The notes under the pieces are model-generated. The model was not told where the DNA came from. It saw only the letters and a list, made by a program, of their open reading frames with translations, and did no database searches. A stretch of 7,202 nucleotides of DNA, taken from NCBI GenBank assembly GCA_017991275.1, contig JAGNMH010000271.1, forward strand, positions 1-7,202, in the 5' to 3' direction. Each line of letters opens with the position of its first letter. Position 1 is the stretch's first letter. Shown in pieces: positions 1 through 5,846 of the stretch. The DNA is from Acidobacteriota bacterium (GTDB taxonomy: Bacteria; Acidobacteriota; Blastocatellia; RBC074). The translations under genes and the position numbers were made by a program.

Positions 1-95
1 CGTAAGAGGCAGGGAAGTTTTACGAGTTGCGTCGCTCAGCTATAAAGGGTTAGTCAGGCAATCAGCCGCCGGGATTTGAGGTTATGGGTGTCCCG
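1..95. other. window edge, no supportable gene
   Basis: No start codon with a ribosome-binding site is visible on either strand. On the plus strand two frames run in from the edge and stop at 43-45 (TAA) and 77-79 (TGA), so the end of a plus-strand gene converging on the hairpin at 96-150 is possible but cannot be shown from so little sequence. All three minus-strand frames hit stops within the stretch, so the permease expected after the ABC ATPase does not begin here; it could only start beyond the left edge. Confidence 0.4.
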
Positions 96-150
96 GAAAT
101 TCAAAAGCCGCAGTCTTGCTGTGAAGCAAGGTCTGCGGCTTTTGAATTTC
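96..150. terminator. long inverted repeat, probable bidirectional intrinsic terminator
   Basis: The arms at 96-113 and 133-150 are perfectly complementary over 18 bp. Inside, 115-120 pairs with 125-130 (CTTGCT/AGCAAG) across a small asymmetric internal loop, leaving the tetraloop GTGA, which is a GNRA loop in the plus-strand transcript. The inner part of each arm is GC-rich (GCCGCAG/CTGCGGC) and the outer part is AT-rich with TTTT, so a GC stem followed by a T-rich stretch appears when read in either direction. It lies 18 bases beyond the stop codon of the minus-strand ABC ATPase, which fits a terminator or an attenuating and stabilising mRNA end for that operon. The T tract is interrupted and itself pairs, so termination strength is uncertain. 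Confidence 0.7.
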
Positions 151-167
151 AGTAAAGCTTGGCCTGA

Positions 168-929
168 TTACTTTCTGTGTTCATCCTTGTAAATCTGGCC
201 GTCCAGAATTGTCAGGACTCGATGAGCGTGGGCTGCGACATCAGGTTCATGCGTGACCAGAATGATCGTGTTGCCCTGTTCGTGCAGCCTTTCCAGCACC
301 TGCATGATTTCTTCTGAGGTCTTCGAGTCCAAATTTCCTGTTGGCTCGTCAGCCAGAATGATCGAAGGGTTGTTGACCAAGGCGCGAGCAATTGCTACGC
401 GCTGTCGCTGACCGCCGGAAAGCTCGTTGGGCTTGTGAGTCATACGGTGACCGAGTTCGACAGACTCCAGTGCCTTTTGAGCCATTTCCAGCCGCTTGCC
501 TGACGGAGTGCCGTTGTAAATCAACGGGAGTTCGACGTTATGCAAAGCCGTGGCACGAGGCAACAAATTGAAGGTTTGGAAAACAAAACCAATCTCTTTG
601 TTGCGGATGTATGCCAGTTCGTCGTCATCCATCTGCGAAACCTGTTTGCCATTCAGCCAATACTCGCCTTTGGACGGAGTATCCAGGCAACCGATCATGT
701 TCATCAAAGTTGATTTGCCGGAACCTGACGGGCCGATGATGGCGACGTATTCGCCGCGCCGAATTTCAAACGACACACCGCGCAAAGCGTGAATTTCTTC
801 GTCGCCCATGACGTAAGTTTTCCATAAATCGTCTGTTCGTATCATCACCGCGCGTGTTTCGGCGCTCGGTGCCTGAGCCTTAATCACAGGCTTCGCTTCA
901 GGTTGAATCATTGTTGCTACCATTGGCAT
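168..929 (-). CDS. ABC transporter ATP-binding protein, MacB/LolD (type VII) family
   Basis: This 253-residue protein is a complete cytoplasmic nucleotide-binding subunit. Visible motifs are the A-loop tyrosine in WKTY (Y39), Walker A GPSGSGKS (66-73), the Q-loop glutamine Q118, the signature LSGGQ (170-174), Walker B ILADE with catalytic E195, the D-loop NLDS (199-202) and the switch histidine H227. The IGFVFQTFNLLP segment and the DEPTGNLD form are typical of the MacB/LolD/FtsE group, which powers mechanotransmission pumps for drugs, siderophores, peptides or lipoproteins. An unusual lead of about 28 residues precedes the conserved core. The first ATG is nevertheless preferred because AGAGGAAG lies just upstream (933-940). 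It follows the periplasmic adaptor gene on the same strand. The fused MacB permease domain is absent, so a separate permease is required and is not in the window. The substrate is unknown. Confidence 0.95.
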   Translation of the reverse strand: MPMVATMIQPEAKPVIKAQAPSAETRAVMIRTDDLWKTYVMGDEEIHALRGVSFEIRRGEYVAIIGPSGSGKSTLMNMIGCLDTPSKGEYWLNGKQVSQMDDDELAYIRNKEIGFVFQTFNLLPRATALHNVELPLIYNGTPSGKRLEMAQKALESVELGHRMTHKPNELSGGQRQRVAIARALVNNPSIILADEPTGNLDSKTSEEIMQVLERLHEQGNTIILVTHEPDVAAHAHRVLTILDGQIYKDEHRK

Positions 930-969
930 AAACTTCCTCTTTGGTTGAGGGGTGATTGATGATCAATGC

Positions 970-1012
970 CAGTAAACGGCAGGTCTCGAATTCGAGTGAT
1001 CTGCCGTTACTG
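970..1012 (-). other. intercistronic hairpin between adaptor and ATPase genes
   Basis: Arms at 970-982 and 1001-1012 pair as CAGTAAACGGCAG with CTGCCGTTACTG, giving 12 bp with one bulged A. The loop region contains the perfect 12-base palindrome CTCGAATTCGAG (984-995). The structure sits in the 102-base gap between the adaptor stop codon and the ATPase start. It has no following T tract on the minus strand, so it looks more like an RNA-stability or partial-attenuation element than a full terminator. A second small inverted repeat, ATTGAT-G-ATCAAT (955-967), lies between it and the ATPase start. Confidence 0.5.
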
Positions 1013-1031
1013 ATTACCTCGTTACCGTCGG

Positions 1032-2510
1032 CTACTTGGCGTCTTTGTTGTCGCCGGGTTTCTTGTTTTTGTCTTCGCGTTTGATTGCCTGATCCGGTTT
1101 CAAAGTGCGAAGCTGTCGGTAAGGACCAATAACGATTTCCTGACCCTCATTCAACCCGCTAGTAATTTCTATGTCATTTTCACCAGTAATGCCCGTTTCG
1201 ACAGGTTTGAATACCGTTTTGTTGTTTTCAACAACAAACAGACCTTTGATTGGTTTCTTGTCTTTGGGATTCTGTGAAGTCTGATTAGTCGCCGGAGCGT
1301 CAGCACCGCTACTGGTTTTGAGTTGTTCCGGGTCACGCTCAACCAGAGCCTGAAGAGGTGCGGTGATGATGTTTTCGCGGCGATCTGTCGTGATGACTGA
1401 TGTTGCGGACATGCCTGGACGCAAGCTGTCACGAACCTCTTCAGACATGTTGACCAATCGGATAACGACCTTAAAGTCTTTGGCTTCCTGAGAGCCTGTG
1501 GTCGCCGTTTGAGCAATGCTTTGACCACTACGAGTCAGCGCTGTTGCAGCAATTTCGATCACCTCACCTTCGATTTCACGTTCGCCCAAAGCATCAACTT
1601 TGACCTTTGTCTTTTGGCCTTTCTTCACATTTTTGATGTCTGTTTCATCAACTTTGACTTCGACATTGATCAAGGACATGTCGGCAATAATCATAAGGCC
1701 GGTTGAAGAAAAGCTGGATACTGCAAAGGTTCCTACCTGGATGATCGGGCCGCCGACAACCCCGTCAATCGTCGCATATTGAGTTGTCTTGCTGAGCTGA
1801 TCCGATGATTGCGCCAGACTGGCTCTTTGCTGAGCGACGCGGGCGTTTGAAGCATCAAGCTGGGTTTTGGCTTGTCTGACCCGGATCTCCGTATCTTTAA
1901 TTTGAACTTCAGCCTGTTCGACGCGAGCTTTGGAAGCGTTTACCGAGGCAGTGGCTGAATCGAAACGCATTTTTGCGGTGTCGTAATTGGAGCGAGAGGC
2001 GATGCCGGATTCGAGCAAGTCTGTCTGGCGTTTCAATTCGACGTTGGCATTGTTCTTTTCAACTTGAGCGCGTTCCAAATCTGCCTGGGCCGTGACGAGC
2101 GCCGCGCGAGCAGTATTGATCGCATTTTCCGCCACATTGATCGCGGCCATTTGATTTTGAACATCTGCCTGAACAGCTCTTAAAGCTGCTTCCTGGACGG
2201 AAGCAGAGTTTGCCAATTGAGTAGGGTCAACGCGCAACAAGGGTTTGCCTTTTTTGACCAGGTCGCCTTCTTTAACGAAAACATCAGTGACGCGACCGGC
2301 AACTTCAGCAGTGAGGTTGATAAATTGAATAGGGCGAACTTCGCCGTTGGCCGTGACTTTGGATTCTAAAAGCGCCCGCTTTTGGACTTTAGCTACCTGA
2401 ACTTCCGGCAAATCTCCGCGCCGTCCCCAAACAGTAGCGGCAACGATAGCGCCGATAACTAATAGAACTCCTACTCCGATGATGATTTTTTTGTTTCTAG
2501 AGACTGCCAT
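1032..2510 (-). CDS. efflux transporter periplasmic adaptor subunit (MacA/HlyD family)
   Basis: This 492-residue protein is an inner-membrane-anchored periplasmic adaptor that couples an ABC pump to an outer-membrane channel. Residues 9-28 form an N-terminal membrane anchor after a basic start. The first lipoyl half-motif is around 56-96 (TAEVAGRV, KEGDLVKKG), and a long Ala/Gln/Glu-rich coiled coil fills about 98-243. The second lipoyl half follows at about 245-280, then a beta-barrel and a membrane-proximal domain (PGMSATSVI, 365-373; IEITSGLNEGQEIV, 447-460). The coiled-coil tip carries R161, L165 and S172, the RxxxLxxxxxxS spacing used by AcrA/MacA-type adaptors to dock on TolC-family channels. 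A Ser/Asn/Pro/Lys-rich linker (395-421) and a Lys/Asp-rich tail are additions. The start is supported by GGAGGG at 2521-2526. The ATPase gene follows downstream. Whether it exports drugs, lipids or peptides cannot be told. Confidence 0.92.
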   Translation of the reverse strand: MAVSRNKKIIIGVGVLLVIGAIVAATVWGRRGDLPEVQVAKVQKRALLESKVTANGEVRPIQFINLTAEVAGRVTDVFVKEGDLVKKGKPLLRVDPTQLANSASVQEAALRAVQADVQNQMAAINVAENAINTARAALVTAQADLERAQVEKNNANVELKRQTDLLESGIASRSNYDTAKMRFDSATASVNASKARVEQAEVQIKDTEIRVRQAKTQLDASNARVAQQRASLAQSSDQLSKTTQYATIDGVVGGPIIQVGTFAVSSFSSTGLMIIADMSLINVEVKVDETDIKNVKKGQKTKVKVDALGEREIEGEVIEIAATALTRSGQSIAQTATTGSQEAKDFKVVIRLVNMSEEVRDSLRPGMSATSVITTDRRENIITAPLQALVERDPEQLKTSSGADAPATNQTSQNPKDKKPIKGLFVVENNKTVFKPVETGITGENDIEITSGLNEGQEIVIGPYRQLRTLKPDQAIKREDKNKKPGDNKDAK

Positions 2511-2995
2511 GAGCCTAGATCCCTCCAGAGGATAATGATTCGTGTCTTGTTTTTGGTATTAAAACTTGTGTTACCAAATCTTGTTTTGATGGAAATCTTT
2601 CGACCGTCAGCCAGTACGAAAGACTATTGAACAGTGTTTCAAGAGAGTGACAAATTGTTAAAGGACATTGTAAAGAGCATGTGTGTTTCCAGACAAGCGC
2701 CCCGGCCAGTAAATTTGATTTACAGAGATGCTGGCGGTGCCATTTATCGAAAGCTATAAAACGATGCAAGGGATGAGTCATAAACAGCGCTTAGTAGTAA
2801 AATGATAAAGCTGAAATTTAATTTTTGAAGGCCATAATTAAGGATAAATCGGTTGAACAGGTACAGGTCGCTGTGTATAATCCGCCGCGCTTGAGTATTC
2901 TAAAGCGTGGTTATGCCTCACCACTCTTCACAAAAGATTCTGAAAATAGATCAATTGATAGTGACTGGATCGAAGTCAGGAACACCCTGGCATTC

Positions 2996-3298
2996 TCACA
3001 TAATAAATCGGTCCATATCGCCCCCTAGAGTTCGATCAATCTCGTTGCCGAAAAAATTGGAATTGTTTTTTGCTTCTGTGAAAGCTGAAGCAATTTGTAT
3101 AAGTTTTGTGTGCTGTGTTTGCAGAAACGACTGTAGCTGCCAAAACGGCATCAGACCTTTACTGAATTCGTGAACCGTATGTGTCGCTGGTAAGCCCAAT
3201 ATTTTACTTGCGATTGCCCTGACAGTATTTAGCAATTTTCTGCCATTGATCTTGACCCTCCTGCAGCCCCCGTTGCTGTGTGGCAGTTTAATGTTCAC
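2996..3298 (-). other. doubtful small ORF, possible decayed gene
   Basis: A minus-strand frame stays open for about 100 codons in a region with no overlapping real gene, from a GTG at 3298 to TGA at 2996-2998. I recognise no family. The GTG has no good ribosome-binding site. A perfect AGGAGG lies inside the frame at 3257-3262, but the ATG it serves at 3244-3246 is in a different frame and stops after five codons. This could be a gene broken by a frameshift near 3235-3245, a rare ATC start in the long frame 6 bases after AGGAGG, or simple chance. A real intact gene is the less likely reading. Confidence 0.2.
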
Positions 3299-3435
3299 GA
3301 CCTTCGGTTAATCATCTTTATCTCAAATTTTGAATGTTTGGATATGGCCACTCGTGGCTCAAATGTGTCGCTTTATATGGATGCATGTGGGCGTTATGGC
3401 TTTCCGGCCTCACGTTTTCGGAGAGCTTCAGCTAG

Positions 3436-3441
3436 AGGAGG
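3436..3441 (+). promoter_or_regulatory. ribosome binding site that fixes a TTG start
   Basis: AGGAGG is followed by five adenines and then TTG at 3447-3449. The frame extends further upstream to an ATG at 3330, but that ATG has no Shine-Dalgarno sequence and would add about 39 residues in front of an otherwise normal signal peptide. The TTG is therefore the better start. Confidence 0.85.
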
Positions 3442-3446
3442 AAAAA

Positions 3447-5225
3447 TTGAAATCAAGAGTTTTATCAATACTTGGGTTGATTGCCATTGGGCTGACGGTG
3501 TTTGCACTGCGTGCAAACTTTCTGACTTTCGGACAGAGCGCACCCAATCGCACCTATGACAGTCCGGCTGGCCAAATTACTTTGCCGACTGTTGACGGAA
3601 CGGCGGGAAGTCTTGGCACTGATTACAAATTAGCGCGGCTTGCATTTGGTTTCGCTTCGAATGTGCCGCAAGTTGGCGACCTGGCGGGTGACACAGGCAA
3701 CGGTTTCAACGATCGTTATGATTTTGAGAATCTGAATGTCTTCAGTATAGGGCAGGCAGCCAACAACGTTGGCGATTTGGACAGCCTTGACCCCCGCAAT
3801 GAAGTCATAGTCGGAGGCCGTAGAATCAATCCTGGTTTCCGCTTTGTTCACATCGGATTGCAGGCCTTCATCTGGCAGGTTGGTGAGCAGAATGACTTGG
3901 TTGCCACGCGTGAAGTGACAGTATTTCCTTCGATTGACCACCTCTTTGACCCTGAGATTCCCGGTTATGGCCCGAAAGCCGCAAACCCACCAGCGGGCGG
4001 GTTGGGCAATGTCCTGCTCGAAGCTACTGAGTTTACTGTCTGGGGGACAAACGACCGGGATGAATCGCTGTTGGCTGCTCAGACACCTGGCTATTTTGGG
4101 CGAGGTGGAACTGGTGTGTTGCCGAACAACAAATGGTTCAGAGCTACAATGACCAGAGTTTTTGCAGATGGCTTTAAGGATTACAACGGCTCCAGTCCTT
4201 TTACCGCACGTCCAGCTGGCTCCGATCCGTCGCCGCAGGAAAGTGATGATTTTGCATCGCAATGGCAATTCCGCGATGGCAGCGGAAATCCGGTAGCCGT
4301 TAAATACGTTGCTGTTTACGCTAACCGCACACGTGATGAGAAGTTTTATCGCGCCGATTCCACAGGAAAAGTTCCCGGCAACATTGCTCAAAGCAATGAA
4401 GTCGAAATTGACGCAGTTGGATTCAAAGAAGTAATGATCGAACCGTTCGCTTCGGTGGCCGGTCGCGTTATCAATGACGCAAATGCAAATGGAAAGATCG
4501 ATCCGGGCGAAATGTCTATTCCAGGAGTCACCGTCAAATTAAGTGGCAATGGCATTGATTCGATGACAACAACCAATGCCAATGGCGAGTATAAATTCAG
4601 CATGTTGATGCCGGGAATTTATCGCGTAACCGAAGTCAATTTGCCGAATTATCTGGATACCGGAGTTTTACCAGGCGTCGGAAACACCGCAATTGATTTG
4701 AATAATATCAACGCCGTGCTGGAAGCGAGCGAGGACAGCGTCGAAAACAATTTCCTTGACGCTTTGCCGCCGACCGATGAATGCACACCAGCCTGTTTCA
4801 ACAGCGTTGATATGTGGATGTTGTTTGATGGCGCGCGAAGGGCGGTTTATGACGCGAATGGCGGAGTCGGCTCAATTTTTATTCTCTCGCTGAATCGAGC
4901 GGCGGTGAATGATGATGAAGTAGTGACTGCGCTGATGGGAATGGATACCGCAAAAGATCGGTTAAATGCTCAGTTTGTCGCCGCGCAACTCAATGCGTTG
5001 AGCTTCCCAAGATCAGTCTTCAATCGCGGGTCGTGTTTCTATCTGGGAGTAAACGTGATTATCAGGATACCGGGCGATCCACGACTGCTCGAGCTTATGG
5101 CTCAAGCCCGCATGATCTTCGGCACTGGAACTGACATGGAAATTGACCAGCTAGCCGTATATCTGGAAGCCTTTAATAACATCACTTCGACCAGAGGCAT
5201 TCTTTGTCCTTTTGTTGATCCTTGA
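3447..5225 (+). CDS. secreted multidomain protein with discoidin-like region and SdrD B-like domain
   Basis: This 592-residue protein is predicted to be exported. A basic start (MKSR) is followed by a hydrophobic stretch at about 5-21 and a likely cleavage site soon after, which fits a Sec signal peptide. Residues 36-185 are a Gly/Asp/Asn-rich region I do not recognise. Residues about 186-328 (EFTVWGTND at 195-203, WQFRDG at 273-278, VKYVAVY at 285-291, EIDAVGF at 320-326) resemble the jelly-roll, discoidin-like domain common in planctomycete and acidobacterial surface proteins. Residues 337-438 are an SdrD B/Cna-B-like beta-sandwich; the loop DANANGKIDPGE (344-355) is a calcium-binding type of loop. 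Residues 446-592 form a C-terminal domain with cysteines at 446, 450, 530 and 587. No sortase LPXTG, PEP-CTERM or membrane tail is visible, so surface attachment is unexplained. A role in adhesion or carbohydrate binding is inference. Transcription ends at the terminator at 5300-5335. Confidence 0.85.
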   Translation: MKSRVLSILGLIAIGLTVFALRANFLTFGQSAPNRTYDSPAGQITLPTVDGTAGSLGTDYKLARLAFGFASNVPQVGDLAGDTGNGFNDRYDFENLNVFSIGQAANNVGDLDSLDPRNEVIVGGRRINPGFRFVHIGLQAFIWQVGEQNDLVATREVTVFPSIDHLFDPEIPGYGPKAANPPAGGLGNVLLEATEFTVWGTNDRDESLLAAQTPGYFGRGGTGVLPNNKWFRATMTRVFADGFKDYNGSSPFTARPAGSDPSPQESDDFASQWQFRDGSGNPVAVKYVAVYANRTRDEKFYRADSTGKVPGNIAQSNEVEIDAVGFKEVMIEPFASVAGRVINDANANGKIDPGEMSIPGVTVKLSGNGIDSMTTTNANGEYKFSMLMPGIYRVTEVNLPNYLDTGVLPGVGNTAIDLNNINAVLEASEDSVENNFLDALPPTDECTPACFNSVDMWMLFDGARRAVYDANGGVGSIFILSLNRAAVNDDEVVTALMGMDTAKDRLNAQFVAAQLNALSFPRSVFNRGSCFYLGVNVIIRIPGDPRLLELMAQARMIFGTGTDMEIDQLAVYLEAFNNITSTRGILCPFVDP

Positions 5226-5299
5226 TGCTCAAGATTTGCGCGCCGCTCACCACCTGCTGGTATTGACGGAGCGCTCTCCCGCAGTAAATCGCTGCACTT

Positions 5300-5335
5300 A
5301 AGGCCGTTGGCCCTTCGGGACCGACGGCCTTTTTT
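5300..5335 (+). terminator. intrinsic terminator after the secreted-protein gene
   Basis: AAGGCCGTTGGCCC pairs with GGGACCGACGGCCTT through a short TTC-type loop, with one T-G wobble and a bulged A, and is followed by an unbroken run of T (5330-5335). It begins 75 bases after the TGA of the secreted-protein gene and insulates the downstream ytxJ-like gene. Confidence 0.92.
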
Positions 5336-5378
5336 ATGAAGGAGAAGCTACGTTTGGCTTCGGTTGCGCCAAAAATTT

Positions 5379-5406
5379 TTGAATGTTATTTCTCAGTCAT
5401 TCTAAA
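5379..5406 (+). promoter_or_regulatory. weak candidate promoter for the ytxJ-like gene
   Basis: TTGAAT (5379-5384) and TCTAAA (5401-5406) are spaced by 16 bases; each matches four of six positions of the sigma-70 consensus. Because a strong terminator ends at 5335, the ytxJ-like gene should have its own promoter between there and 5436, and this is the best pair I see. The match is poor and could be chance. Confidence 0.25.
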
Positions 5407-5436
5407 ACTTATTCATTCATCGGAGAATTAATCACA

Positions 5437-5787
5437 ATGGCAGAATTCCAAGAGATCGTTTCAATCGCTGACCTTGCTGCATTGATTCGGCAGAGCGGAA
5501 AACAGCCCGTGTTGTTTTTCAAACACAGTAACACCTGCGGTATCAGCCAGCGGGCTTTTGTAGAATTTGAAAGATATCTGCAATCGCCTGAAAGCTTGGC
5601 AGTTCTCAACTGTGTGATAGTCGTTCAAAAAGCGAGGGAAGTCAGCAACGAGCTTGCCACACTGTCTGCGATTCAGCACGAATCACCGCAGGCAATTCTG
5701 TTTCGCGGCGGAAAAGTTGTTTGGAATGACTCGCACATGGCTCTGAAAAGCGAAAGCTTGAAGTCCGCAGTCAAACTAATCAGATAA
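5437..5787 (+). CDS. bacillithiol system redox-active protein YtxJ (monothiol bacilliredoxin)
   Basis: This 116-residue protein has the size and fold pattern of the YtxJ/BrxC family, thioredoxin-like proteins linked to removing bacillithiol from thiolated proteins. The active-site segment LFFKHSNTCGIS (26-37) holds the single candidate nucleophile C34 in the family's KHS-x-x-C-x-IS setting. HESPQAILFRGGKVVW (81-96) contains the cis-proline P84 and the closing strand pair. A second cysteine, C59, sits in a predicted strand and is unlikely to be catalytic. No signal peptide is present, so it is cytosolic. The ATG at 5437 is chosen over an in-frame ATG 18 codons earlier because GGAGA (5422-5426) precedes it at about 10 bases and the family N-terminus fits. 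It is a single-gene unit between an upstream terminator and a convergent gene. It implies that the host makes bacillithiol, which is inference. Confidence 0.9.
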   Translation: MAEFQEIVSIADLAALIRQSGKQPVLFFKHSNTCGISQRAFVEFERYLQSPESLAVLNCVIVVQKAREVSNELATLSAIQHESPQAILFRGGKVVWNDSHMALKSESLKSAVKLIR

Positions 5788-5846
5788 CAGGTTCGTTTTC
5801 CGTACCCGAAGCAAGAAGCTTTAGAGACAGAATAGCTGCTTAAGTT
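5788..5846. other. short convergent spacer
   Basis: These 59 bases separate the stop codons of two converging genes. Only an imperfect 5-bp stem, AAGCA with TGCTT (5810-5841), is seen, and it is not directly followed by a T run. I do not see a convincing terminator for either gene; readthrough and overlapping 3' ends are possible. Confidence 0.4.

Larger units (their letters stand above)
2511..3446. other. long divergent intergenic region without a convincing gene
   Basis: About 936 bases separate the minus-strand adaptor from the plus-strand secreted-protein gene, so the promoters for both should lie here. The stretch is visibly richer in A and T than the flanking genes. Short open frames exist but lack supported starts or recognisable domains. 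A 7-bp stem pairs 3070-3076 (TTGCTTC) with 3087-3093 (GAAGCAA). An AGGAGG on the minus strand (3257-3262) precedes an ATG whose frame closes after five codons. I found no clean -35/-10 pair that I would defend, and no tRNA, riboswitch or insertion-sequence end. Confidence 0.5.

Noticed and set aside
2515..2781. Open minus-strand frame of 88 codons just upstream of the adaptor gene
   Set aside because: It has no ribosome-binding site, no recognisable domain, an unusual content of Cys, His and Trp, and ends directly before the adaptor start where leader sequence is expected.
2825..3028. Plus-strand frame of 67 codons starting at TTG
   Set aside because: No Shine-Dalgarno sequence and no family resemblance; it lies in AT-rich spacer and is overlapped by other short frames.
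3630..4391. Long minus-strand frame of 253 codons opposite the secreted-protein gene
   Set aside because: It lies wholly antisense to a gene with a clear signal peptide and domains, and its own translation has no recognisable motif.
3328..5387. The 11-mer TTTTGAATGTT occurs upstream of both plus-strand genes (3328-3338 and 5377-5387)
   Set aside because: It is AT-rich, at different distances from the two starts, and has no consistent -10 element at the first copy, so chance is the simplest explanation.
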